A DNA stretch of 64,000 nucleotides, from assembly GCA_030141605.1 (NCBI GenBank), contig JAQGDQ010000682.1, positions 49,367 through 113,366 of the forward strand, written 5' to 3'. The notes under the pieces were generated by a model. That model was given only the letters and a program-made list of their open reading frames with translations. It ran no database searches and had not been told where the DNA came from. The position numbers and the translations under genes are program-made. Below, in pieces: positions 35,098 through 45,473 of this stretch (position 1 is the first letter of the stretch; each line of letters opens with the position of its first letter). This DNA comes from Tubiluchus corallicola (Eukaryota; Priapulida; Priapulimorpha; Priapulimorphida; Tubiluchidae).

Positions 35098-35615
35098 CAA
35101 TGGCGGCTCATGGCTAAAATTACTGGGGGCGCTGCAAAGTTAATTTTTAGCCATTGTTTTAGTACTGTGTAAAACAAAACAAACATATGTAATTTTAATG
35201 TTGTAATTATAATTTTATGCAAACAAACTAATTTAAACATAACCTTGATAAACTCCTAATGAAAAATATTGTTTTCGTACGAGTAGCCTAAATTGTCACA
35301 GTCCAAGAATATGCCGACACATGGCTTTTAAGCACGTGACAACAGACAACACGTACTGCAGTGAGCCACAGTACTTTTTCTCTCTAAAGTACAGCGTTTC
35401 ATCTCAGACAGCACATGGCCACATGCGCACAGCAGCCAACCACCGCGTTGCTTGGGCTGTGAAGCAAATATGTTCTTCCCTCACGTGCTCCGGTTCTGCA
35501 CAAGTATGAAGAGAGGACTAAAGAAAAAAAATTATTATATTGAATATTATCGATAATAATGAGTGAAAACAGAGGGCGCTGCAGTACCACAGTACCTATA
35601 CACGAGCCACCACTG
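35098..35615. mobile_element. DNA-transposon-like element with CARTGGYGGCTCRTG ends
   Basis: The left end is CAATGGCGGCTCATG and the inverse of the right end is CAGTGGTGGCTCGTG. A second inverted match, GGGGGCGCTGCA versus GAGGGCGCTGCAG, lies just inside. The 518-bp interior has no transposase. No clear target duplication, so the superfamily is open. Confidence 0.6.
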
Positions 35616-37080
35616 GTTGATAAATAACGTATTTTTACATGTTTGTCTTTTGCTAATGTGCCATGTTCGCCTGTTTTAGAAATTTTGTTGTTGGAAAGTC
35701 ATCTGCAGTCCTCTGTTGTGAGCGTAAATACGCTCTATGCATTTTTAACTGCTAACAGTCTATTGCTGATCTTGATTGTTTTGCAATAAAAAATTTATCT
35801 TCAACATAATTATCACACATTAAAGTGGTTACGTTTCTTGATGTAATAGTCTTTTCTGATGTAGTTTTTTTACGGTAACACGGGCAACAGAAATTGTCCT
35901 GACTTCATTAAATGCAGTGAGTAAATAGAGAAAAACTAAAGATTTTTTTCTTCTTGCAAATAAAATCCGAAGTGCAAATTTCAGATTCTTTAAGAGCACC
36001 ATATTTTGTCACTAAGTGTCGCTAAACATTGCCTGCTGTGTTGAATGAGTCTTTTCATAGCTTCATTGTGCACATGCGCGGTTGAAGTAGATCAAAAGTT
36101 AAGTGTACGTCTGCAGCGCGTTTCAACTACAGCTGTCACATGAAGTGTGGGTAAAGCAAAGCCATGCCACATCAGTTCATTAAGTTCAGTTGTTTTACGT
36201 GGCTTTACTTAATCATGCATTAGTGACTAGTCTGTGCATAGAGTGATTTACTAGCAGGATCTTACTCGAGAACAAGAAAAAATGAACTATTTAAGGTTCT
36301 AGCTAGCTGTTTAAACTGTTAACAGCATGGGCTGCGAGGTCTTGTCAAGTGTACACAAATGCATTGTCCGGTACCCTTAACCTTTGACCTTTCCACGATC
36401 ATCATCAATCACTAGAACTGTGAAAAGACTGAACATTGCCTACTGTGCTGAATTGTTCATGACATTAAACGTTGCCTGCTGTGTTGAATTGTTATGACTT
36501 TTGCATGTTATTGAGAATTACTTGGGGATTTTTGCACTCTACCATCCGAACAATCAGCAATTTCTAAAGGAAATTGACAACAAGTGGAAGAGTTAGAACA
36601 ATAAATCACCACTAGGTGTCAGCTTAGAGGAGACATTTTCAAGTTTTACTGCTTGCAATCCGCAAAGTGCAGAATCCGCTTGTAAATGGGTTTGAGACTT
36701 TAATGCTCCAAAAGCTTGCAGTGTTGCTGATCCCTAGTGCAGTCTAAGAAATTATGAAGCCTATCTTACATTTATAAAAAAGATGTTGACCATACTATAC
36801 ATTATGCAATCTAAAAAGGATTAAAATTCAATTGTCTGAAATTTCAAACATTTACCAAGTGAAGTACCAGTAAGAATCGCCTGAAAGAAAACCTTAATTT
36901 CTTGCATAAAGCCATCTGGCAAACCAAAAAACTTGGATAACTAAAATAAATAAAGATGTTCAACTGTTACCTGCAGATAGGAGTGGGTGGAATACTATAA
37001 TAAAATTTAATGTTAATACCTCAATGTCTACAATAGATGGCATGAGACATTGAAAAAGAAAATCTCATATCCACATCAGA
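35616..37080. other. Non-coding stretch
   Basis: TTGCCT(G/A)CTGTG(T/C)TGAAT recurs at about 36030, 36437 and 36472, a minor dispersed repeat. No gene recognised. Confidence 0.4.
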
Positions 37081-37088
37081 TAAACCTT

Positions 37089-37312
37089 TGTAAGTATTTT
37101 ATGTACGTAGTAAGATCTGTGGATAATGGTTATTGTAAGTGTTTTATATACGTAGTAAGATCTGTGGATAATGGTTATTGTAAGTGTTTTATATACGTAG
37201 TAAGATCTGTGGATAATGGTTATTGTAAGTGTTTTATATACGTAGTAAGATCTGTGGATAATGGTTATTGTAAGTGTTTTAGATACGTAGTAAGATCTGT
37301 GGATAATGGTTA
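37089..37312. repeat. 45-bp tandem repeat, 5 copies
   Basis: The unit is AGTGTTTTATATACGTAGTA then AGATCTGTGGATAATGGTTA, TTGTA. Nearly identical copies. The length is a multiple of three, so both strands are open (a 15-residue repeat). No protein evidence. Confidence 0.93.
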
Positions 37313-37526
37313 TATTAGTATTTACAAAAAAAAACAAATTGTTGTATTTGATTTTAAGCAAATAAGTAATTTTGTTTTTTCAACAGTAGTTATGTTATAA
37401 CAATCGATTTAACTTTAATTAAGTATTTGATTGAAGCTTTAATTACTAGCTACCTTTACAAGAAATAACATCATTCACGTTATTCAAATAACATCATTCA
37501 AATTTTAATTTATTGTTTAAGTGATC

Positions 37527-37765
37527 AAATCAGGATCTCTAGGAACCTATAGTTCTTTAACACTGAAGCGAACATAAACTTGTTGCGTTTCCTATAGGAC
37601 CAGGACCAGGACCAGGGTCACTAGGAACCTATAGTTCTTCAACACTGGAGGGAACATAAATTCACTGCGTTTCCTATAGGACCAGGACCAGGGTCACTAG
37701 GAACCTATAGTTCTTCAACACTGGAGGAAACATAAACTTGTTGCGTTTCCTACTAGGCCAGGCCA
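37527..37765. repeat. Tandem repeat of about 90 bp, 3 copies, with GGACCA expansion
   Basis: Each copy runs TAGGAACCTATAGTTCTT, AACACTG, AACATAAA, then GCGTTTCCTATAGGACCAGG. The CCTATAG elements are inverted within each unit, so each can fold. The first copy has extra GACCAG units. Confidence 0.85.
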
Positions 37766-37889
37766 GGATCACTAGTATTGCATCCTAATTACGTCACTAC
37801 TAATTGCATCACCAATCAACGGGGCAAAATTTATTTTTCGTTGAAACAATGCATCTCGGTGCCCCATGGTCAGATTTAAGCATCATGGA

Positions 37890-38480
37890 AAAGAGTAAAT
37901 ACTTTGGCAACTTGTACCGATATACAAAGAAGGAAAATTCTTGCATTGTCTGCTTATTCAGATCTCACAGCAATTTTTGAAAACAATAGACTTTTTCTTG
38001 AAGTCCAATTCCTTTCAAGTTTACTTCAGCCTGTACAATGCTGAGCTGTGGACAGTAAAAGATAAACAGCAGAAGGAAATTGACGCTTTTCAAAAACGTC
38101 TCTATAGGAAATTACTAAGAATTAAAGGCTTGACAGAATATCCAAAGATGATCAGTATGATGTGGTCAAAAAGAATCCTTGGAGTAAACAAATCCAAGTA
38201 AGAAGTTGCATTGAATTGGGCATTCACTAAGATTGCCTCAAGAGTCTCCTCTTCCTATAGGATTGCGTAAAGCTCTTAGAACGACAAAAAAGAGGAGGTT
38301 AGTTAATGACGAATTTAGATTTTCTGCAAAAACATTTAGCAAATACAACTGTAGATTTAAGAGATGATGCATCGTGAGCGGTGGCAGAGTGTGGCATCAG
38401 CAGGTGGGACGTGTCATGATGTTCTAGAACGTAACAGCACCGAAACGATGAACGACGGGTTCCAAGATTCCTCACTGTGT
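37890..38480 (+). pseudogene. LINE reverse transcriptase C-terminal remnant, copy 1
   Basis: In one frame at about 37917 it reads DIQRRKILALSAY, the post-RT region of non-LTR retrotransposons. After a frameshift near 38010-38025 it continues as LYNAELWTVKDKQQKEIDAF and QKRLYRKLLR, matching the usual L-Y-x-x-E-x-W-T-L block. Downstream DNA (38165-38460) matches the minus-strand copy at 44945-45250, including the codons for LPQESPLP and ALRKAL and the 3' end near CAGCACCGAAACGA. It is truncated at the 5' side and frameshifted. Confidence 0.8.
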
Positions 38481-39160
38481 ACCAAACTTGGCACCCAGCC
38501 AACATGTTAAAAGAGGCTGAAATTTAATAACAGCGGCTGTATGTCATCACCGTAATTTATTGTTTAATCTCTCCCCACGTGTCTTTAGGTTAATCAATTA
38601 TGTCTTGCTGGGATCAAATGCGCTTGCATGTTGAAACGTTTATAATTTCTATCATGTTGTAATAAATTACCCTTGCGTTGCGTGTTGATGTACTATTAGC
38701 ATGTGGCAATAAATATTACCCAACATGCATTTATGTTTATCAATAGAATCACATTATTGCGTTTTCCTTTCTTACTCCACGTGTTGAAATTTGAGCAATT
38801 GTGATGGTAACGGAAACGGAGGACTGGCGACCATAATAGAGAAATGGAGCTTTTCAGAGCACCAGCCGCTGCCGTTCACACAACTTGGGCTGGCTGAGTA
38901 GTTTCAGTTTTCATTTAGACCAGACGATTTAGTCGCCCGCTTTTCGTATGGGAGGTCGTGAGATCGATACAGTGGCCGGGTAGTACCAAAGACTGTAAAA
39001 AATGATACCTGCTGTTGCCCTGCCTGGCGCGTGATGTTTAGGGTAAAAGTGGGGTAATAATGGTCTCTGTTATGTAGTTGTTGATTGTTATTTACAGTGG
39101 TCCAAAGGCTCTTTAGAGTTTATAATAATTGTGAATCCAAAATGCCGAATTTAAACAAAG
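38481..39160. other. Non-coding stretch with a tRNA-derived SINE-like segment
   Basis: At about 38915-39040, TAGTCGCCCGCTTTTCGTAT leads into a B-box-like GGTCGTGAGATCGATACAG. It is followed by a body containing GATACCTGCTGTTGCCCTGC. This is tRNA-like in spacing but has no full cloverleaf. Confidence 0.45.
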
Positions 39161-39162
39161 AT

Positions 39163-39207
39163 TATTATTATTGTTGTTGTTGTTGTCGTCGTCGTCGTCG
39201 TCGTTAC

Positions 39208-39255
<48 letters not shown>

Positions 39256-39345
39256 CATCATCATCATCATCGTCGTCTTCGTCGTCGTCTTCGTCGTCGT
39301 CGTCGTCATCATCATCATCATCATCATCATTATTAATAATAATAT
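39163..39345. repeat. Compound trinucleotide microsatellite
   Basis: Successive blocks of TTG, TCG, TTA, TCA, TCG/TTC and TCA units. The blocks differ by single substitutions, so homogenised sub-blocks have spread one after another. Confidence 0.95.
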
Positions 39346-40700
39346 ATTATATTGCATGTATATTATATTATATACATGTAAAGGTGGAGGAATGCATTGG
39401 CAGTTCTTTAATTCATGGTGTACCTCTCTAGATGGCTTCTACTATGATGTGATGGTGTGTGGACAGTGGGGAGACTGCTAAGCTGAACTAAACGGAAAAG
39501 TGACATTGAACAACAATCATATACAGTACTGTCCAAGGCTTTTAAAGCGCTACTGCATCTCAATACTAATTACAAGTAAAATTAATATTAAAAAATACAG
39601 AGAATAAAATTAGACCCGCATTAATAATAAAAGCACAATGAATTACGTGTTAATTCACAGATAATAAATTTACGTAATTAAAAGCACAAATGAAATGCGA
39701 GTCGAAAAAGTCAATGATAAAACACGGCGTAGGTAAAAATCGTTATAAATAAACTGTTCGATAAATTTATCAAATACAAATGTCTTTAATTTAGCTTTGA
39801 ATGTTTACTACAGTACGTAATGGTGTAGGAACTTTGTTCCAGAAAGCAAAGACAGGATTTGTTTACCGTCGCTCATTTAACAAACAACATTAACACTAAC
39901 GGCTATTTATCCTCTTGCACAACGACAACAATACAGGTAAGGACGCAATACACAAATAACTAATATTGTGTACAGTTTATATCGAACTCGATATTGCGTG
40001 TTTACACAACCCCAGGACAAAGCACATGAACACTCGCAGAGAAAGTTCTGCTGCCGTGCGTTTTGCTGTAATTTCTGGGCTGGTCAGAAAGTGTACGCAA
40101 AGTTTCACAATTTCTGTAAATGTCTCCCTTGCAAAGATTCAGTTTGCAGTGGTTTGAGAAATCGATCCACTAATGACGATGATAATGATAATGACAGCTG
40201 TGATCAGGAAGATTAGACGCTTGCGGACGAAAAGAGGATGGCTGGTGATAGTAAGTTAATTCATGGACCATAACAAGACTTTACATGAGCATCAGAAATA
40301 CAAATGGGGTAACTGACCTTTACGGTCCATATTAAATAAATTCATTATTACACGGCTATCGTTATGCACCAGAAGATGAAGAAAATATTAAAATAAAACA
40401 CCAAATTATGTATCTATTAAATATCAAAAGCATTTAAAAGTTCAAAGCATAATTTAAACGTATTAAACATACTTTGATATGAAAAGAGTTCGTTTAAATT
40501 ATTGTAATCTACATTAGGATATTAGGACATTCCGTTAAATGGACACACAGCTATCCCATGATCCTCTTGTTGAATTTACCCACATTGTTACAATCTAGTC
40601 TCGCCCTGCTCCCCATATCAACTTCCCGTTTCCACCTTGAGTCTGTGTCATTGTAATCTTAAACGAGTATATGCGATACGATGTCGTTCAATGGCATTTG
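39346..40700. other. Non-coding stretch
   Basis: A Cys-rich frame near 39968-40216 (CCRAFCCNFW, FCKCLPCKDSVC) begins with a non-ATG codon and ends in an Asp/Asn run from GATGATAAT repeats. No splice evidence, so not called as a gene. Confidence 0.35.
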
Positions 40701-40704
40701 TTGG

Positions 40705-41285
40705 TATTGTAAGTGGCGTTAAAGCACAAGAAAACCCTCCACTTACATAAAGCTTAAAAAATTCGTATCGAAATTTTTTATACCATTTACATACTACCTT
40801 TTTCGTGTAGGGCTTGCATCGTCCGTAACGCTGTACAAGACGTGTAGATTTAAACTCCCGCGATGACCGTTAGGCGCAGCCATTTTGATGGTAGGAACGT
40901 TTGAAACAAGTTTAGATAACACTGAATAAAATTTGAAAAAATAATCTGAGCATTCGCAGCATACATGTTTCTAACTAGGTAAAATGTTAAATTACAGTAT
41001 CTTATCAATAAGATTAAAAATATGTTTTTAGTTACCGAGTGGTGCACCCTGCAGGGTGAGCCAACGACATCTTAACAATTGGCACAAACGTTTTAAATTA
41101 TTATTTCCAGTTACATAAATCTTTCCAGCAGGTAAGCGAAATTCTAAATAATATTGATTTGCACGGAAAGTTTTTTGAGCCCTTGCTTCCTGTGATTTAC
41201 GTTTGCGTAGTGACGTCATGTAATGGCGCCGTCGGAACAGTATTGCGGGAGATTTAAAATGAAGACAAACAAAAACTTTTCTCAA
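40705..41285 (-). mobile_element. Dispersed promoter-plus-start-codon repeat, copy a
   Basis: Reading on the minus strand from 41285, the repeat starts with a CRE-containing stretch (ATTACATGACGTCAC near 41210-41224). It runs about 330 bases to an ATG at 40883 preceded by CATCAAA. The open frame MAAPNGHRGSLNLHVLYSV stops after 29 codons at 40794 because of a frameshift relative to copy b (63195-63780, plus strand). Sequence identity continues past the stop to about 40705. Which mobile family or gene it comes from is unknown. Confidence 0.65.
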
Positions 41286-43540
41286 CGCGAGTGCGATATA
41301 TGCATAAAATTGCTGTAAAGTAATGTAATCTTTAAGGTGATTTTTCTGAAACCTAATTTAGGTAACCCTTTTCTGGTCCTTTAAGGTGAGATTCATTATA
41401 ACGTAAGTGCAGTGCTTAGTTGATTGGCTGGATCTCACTGAGTTCTTTAATTGTTGTCGCTTATGCTCTTCATAATCACGGCTTCTATGGTAGATTGTCC
41501 AGACACTTTATCAAGTTGCATCTTGCCGCGATTCTCCTAATTCCTGTAGGTGTGAATGCAAGGCTGACTGCTGATATGAGGTCTAATTTCTACTGTCTAG
41601 ACTCATGTAGATTCATTAGGTGCAATTGTCAAGTTCAACTGAGCTCATTCATAACGCAACTCTATCGATCTGATTCATTTTCTCATAGAGAGTGTAAATT
41701 GAACGTTTCGTCTGCAGTAAACTGTACTCCTCAAACGAAGACATGATTATATTGGTGTAGAAATGTTTATGCATTTCATAGCAATTTATCTGCTGAGCAA
41801 AAAGCCTAATTTGCACAAGATTTAGGCACAAAATTGCTGTAAAGGAATTGCACATGATAACATCATCTATGAAAATGATGGTGACAGCGACAGAAAGGAC
41901 GACAGAACGAAGAGGAGAATGAATAGAAAGAGAAAGGTGGCGACCATGATAGCAACAATGACAACAATGAAGAAAAATCAACTACTAAACCAGCAAGTTT
42001 TCATTCAATTTTATGTTTTGTCTGTTGCCACTTATTTAAATTTTCAGGACTTCATGACCTTAAAATGTAATTACTTACTGACTGACTGATCGACTAACTG
42101 ACAGTGATTGGCTGGCTAAGTAACATGTTGACATTTTCTGCTTGACTTAGATATTGACTGCCTGATTCACCGACTGGCTGACAGCTTGACAGACTGATTA
42201 ACTGACTAATTCACTTATTTATGTAGGCCAGTGACTCATTGCCTGACTGGTTGATTCACTGTCATTGAACTCCAATTGCTTGCTGAATACAAAATACAAT
42301 TATTTAAGCTGTAACAGAATTCTTAGTTTAACTGTGTTTTCATTAAAGCCTAAAATCCTAAATTCTCTGTCACACAGACCGATTTTTTGCATTTTACCCT
42401 TTTACCATATGCATCCCAGTAAACCTTTTATATGACTTCTTCTAAATATGTTTTGTGCACAAAATACTTTCAGTTATTTATTTTAGGCGCATTGCCTCAC
42501 CACGACACAAAAGTGAAAATGCAATATGTCGATTTTTTAAAATTGTCGAAACTTTACTTCGCTTGTCTATACATTATACATTATTAATGTCTATACATTA
42601 ATTACTCCACCTAAAAGAAGAAAGTAGTAGACAATAAATTCAATATAACAATGATTTTTGCACACGCGCTAGCAATGGCGGTTGTCTGCAGTTATTCCAT
42701 GATAGGATAAGGGAACGTAACTAAGTGAATTTAAATTTCGTATTACCAGTAAGTAACACGTCTTTAAGCAGGGTATACTGTATCCTATGGTGGTCAGCAT
42801 AACCACAAATTATGCTGTTGCTGTTTACTAATGAAACACGGCGGTTTATCAAAAGTAATTTACGAATTTATGGTGGGGGTAATTTTTTATCGTTACCAAA
42901 CTCGGTTGTAAAAAATCGTGACCCTATAAGGGTTAAAGTGATTCTATTAATTACACGAGGTGCATATCACACTTTTATTACTAAATCCTTCTAACATTTT
43001 TCACAAACATTGAAATAAACTTAACTTCTCAAAAGGCTTAGCCTCTCCATTAGGCTCTAATGACATTTTTGAAAGCTGCATTATGTTAATAGGCAGTTTT
43101 AACAAGCAGCAATCATCGCTTAATGATATTGATAATGATAATGAAGTAGCAAATGAGTTACGAAGCACTTAATGTCGCCTGTCTTTGCTGGAATGAAGTT
43201 TTTAAGTAAGAAAACTTTAGACTTTTTTTAAAAATACAGTTACACGTAAGTGAAGTTTATTACTATTAGTTTTCATCTGGCTTCAATTAGAAGCACAGAA
43301 ATCAGCGCGAAAAATTAGGATAGTTACGCATCTTACTACTTAGATCAACATTTGTAACAATTTTAGACATTAATTTATTAATTATAATATTCGTTTCAAG
43401 ACACTTCTGTAGTCAATAAAAATTTTTAAATTTTACCGGGAAGAAAGAAATGCAAACACTTGGGCTGAGTTTATAGATTTGAATCAGAAACTTGTATTGT
43501 ATTACAAATATGACACCATCCTCATAAGGAGATTGTGCGT
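41286..43540. other. Non-coding stretch with ACTG-rich low-complexity DNA
   Basis: About 42070-42275 is a degenerate run of CTGACTGA-type words. A 108-codon frame at 41420-41746 begins with TTG and has a hydrophobic start but no domain. No gene is called. Confidence 0.4.
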
Positions 43541-43605
43541 TTATTTGCAGTGTGCCGGACTTGTAATCCAAAAGTCCCTGGTTCAAATCCAGTCTTAATC
43601 CTGAT
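43541..43605 (+). mobile_element. tRNA-like fragment (SINE head)
   Basis: GGACTTGTAATCC forms a short anticodon-like arm with TGT in the loop and is followed by a B-box CTGGTTCAAATCCAG that folds as a 4-bp T-arm. No acceptor stem, so a degenerate tRNA-derived sequence rather than tRNA-Thr. Confidence 0.45.
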
Positions 43606-43773
43606 TTTTTCACGTTTATTTCCTTTAGGTCAAGCTTCGTTTCCTTGTGGGGTTTATTCCCTATTAAAATATCTTTCTTTTATACGTTTTTAGGTTTGCC
43701 CTAAAAATCGAATACCCTGAATGTGGTAGAGGGCATATCCTGGCCAGTGTTGATAATTCTATAGATAGTTTAA

Positions 43774-44226
43774 CCCTTTCAGTCCCAAATTATTTATTTA
43801 ATAAAAAAATTTCGGCTCGGTACTTTTGTTCAGTATGTCCATCTTGTTTAGACATAATAATTTTTTTTCTACCTGTGCCCGTGTGCTAAATATAGCCTGT
43901 ATCCCACGGGATACATTGGGATTCAATGGAAGCATAAAATGTGCTTCATTTTGCAACTGCTGATAATTTTTAAAGTATTTAAGACATTTAGTATGCATGC
44001 TATACTGATCTGTACAAAGTCGTCTCTAAAGTACTGTAGCTTGCACAGTTTTTTATGCTATGTAGATTTTCTAGTTTGACATTTTATCACCATTTTTAGT
44101 CTATTGTTATTGGCTTAAATCAAAATAACTATTAACAGATCAAATAACTGTCAGTTTTAAAATTTTATTAATTTTAAAGGCAGAAAATATTCTCGTATCC
44201 CACGGGATGCAACGGGTATGAAAGGG
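43774..44226. mobile_element. piggyBac-type MITE
   Basis: Flanked by TTAA on both sides (43770-43773 and 44227-44230). The ends are CCCTTTCAGTCCC and, inverted, CCCTTTCATACCCG. CCC ends with TTAA targets are the piggyBac hallmark. A second internal inverted pair is TATCCCACGGGATAC (about 43898) and TATCCCACGGGATGC (about 44197), each itself palindromic. No transposase. Confidence 0.85.
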
Positions 44227-44230
44227 TTAA

Positions 44231-44940
44231 GATAGATAAAAACATGCTTGGTAAAGAGAAAGATGATAAAGAGTTAGAAGGTACATGGAAATAACGAGCT
44301 TAATGAATCTAACTAGATAACAGTATCATTACCTGCGTACTTATAACCGTTTCGTTGTAAGAATAACCTTTAGAAAATTCTTTGTCTTTACAGTTTAATT
44401 TTCTGGAAAACGCTTCAATAACTGGCTTCTTAGAGAATTTTCCCTATTTTCCTCGTGAGCTCTCTAAAACGTGAAACCTGTCTGTTTTATTGCGTGAGAT
44501 GAGCTTTGTCAACAGAAGAACTAGGATTTTGATTAATCGTTTCTGTGGCTTTTATCTTATTAAAAAGACTGCAGTTTTCTACTGTGAGATCAAAGCAATG
44601 CAAATTCATGAAAATGAAAGTTTTGCTGTAAGTGCAGGACATTATGGCTACTTAAGTAGGACCAGACAAATGTAAATGATAACATTCCCGAGAGGAAAGG
44701 CATAGTTATTAAATGCTAGCTCGTGGCCATTTTAAAAATAATTAATTTTATTCTGATCAGAAGAAGTGTGAAAAAATTTGAAATCGGGGTATAAGTTGTG
44801 CAACACACGAAAGAACAAACCATGAAAATAAACGAAACGACGTGTCACAATGTGATAAGCTCATTTTAAAATGTGATAGCAACACAATAAAACATATCAC
44901 ATCACATCACAGATATCACATCACTTTAATGATAAGGCAA
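44231..44940. other. Non-coding stretch
   Basis: A run of TATCACATCA words at about 44898-44925. Nothing else recognised. Confidence 0.4.
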
Positions 44941-44944
44941 AATC

Positions 44945-45254
44945 GTCGTCGTTTCGGTGCTGCTACGTTCTAAGAAAACATGGCACATCCCACCTGTTGA
45001 TGCCACACATTCCTATCCACTGCCTCCGTCCACGATCCGTCAAATCTAGAGCTGTGTTTGCTGAATCTTTTTGTTATAAATCTATATAGGTCAGTAGCTG
45101 ATCCCTTCTCGGCTTTTTGTCGTTCCAAGAGCTTTACGTAATGCTGTAGGAAGAGGAGACTCTTGAGGTAATCTTAGTGTATGCCTAATCCAATGCAATC
45201 TTCTTACTTGGATTTGTTTACTCCAAGAATTCTTCTTCACCACGTCATACAGAT

Positions 45255-45303
<49 letters not shown>

Positions 45304-45473
45304 GTCGTCGTCGTCGTCGTTGTCGTCATCATCATCATTATCATCATCATCATAGGAAGAGGAGATTCTTGAGGTAATCTTAGTGTATGCGTAATCCAGT
45401 GCAATCTTCTTACTTGGATTTGTTTACTCCAAGAATTCTTCTTGACCACGTCGTACAGATCATCAATTAACAT
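44945..45473 (-). pseudogene. LINE reverse transcriptase 3' remnant, copy 2, with split duplication
   Basis: On the minus strand the frame reads LYDVVKKNSWSKQIQVRRLH then HTLRLPQESPLP (45464-45350). An ATC/GTC microsatellite (45256-45355) interrupts it. After that the same coding segment starts again (about 45250-45145) and runs on into ALRKALGTTKSREGIS and non-coding 3' sequence down to about 44945. So about 105 bp of LINE is present twice, on either side of the microsatellite. It matches copy 1 at 37890-38480. Confidence 0.8.
45256..45355. repeat. (ATC)n / (GTC)n microsatellite
   Basis: About 16 ATC units, then six GTC-type units, then about ten ATC-type units. Confidence 0.97.

Noticed and set aside
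39968-40216. Cysteine-rich frame
   Set aside because: Start codon is GTG, no flanking splice sites were convincing, and the acidic end comes from a GATAAT simple repeat.
41028-41285. 85-codon minus-strand frame (FVCLHFKSPAILF, RRRHYMTSL)
   Set aside because: A similar frame in the inverted copy near 63200-63302 shows it is part of a dispersed repeat's promoter-like end, and the two differ by frame-disrupting changes.
41420-41746. 108-codon plus-strand frame with hydrophobic N-terminus
   Set aside because: It starts with TTG, has no usable ATG at the right place, and no family match or splice signals.
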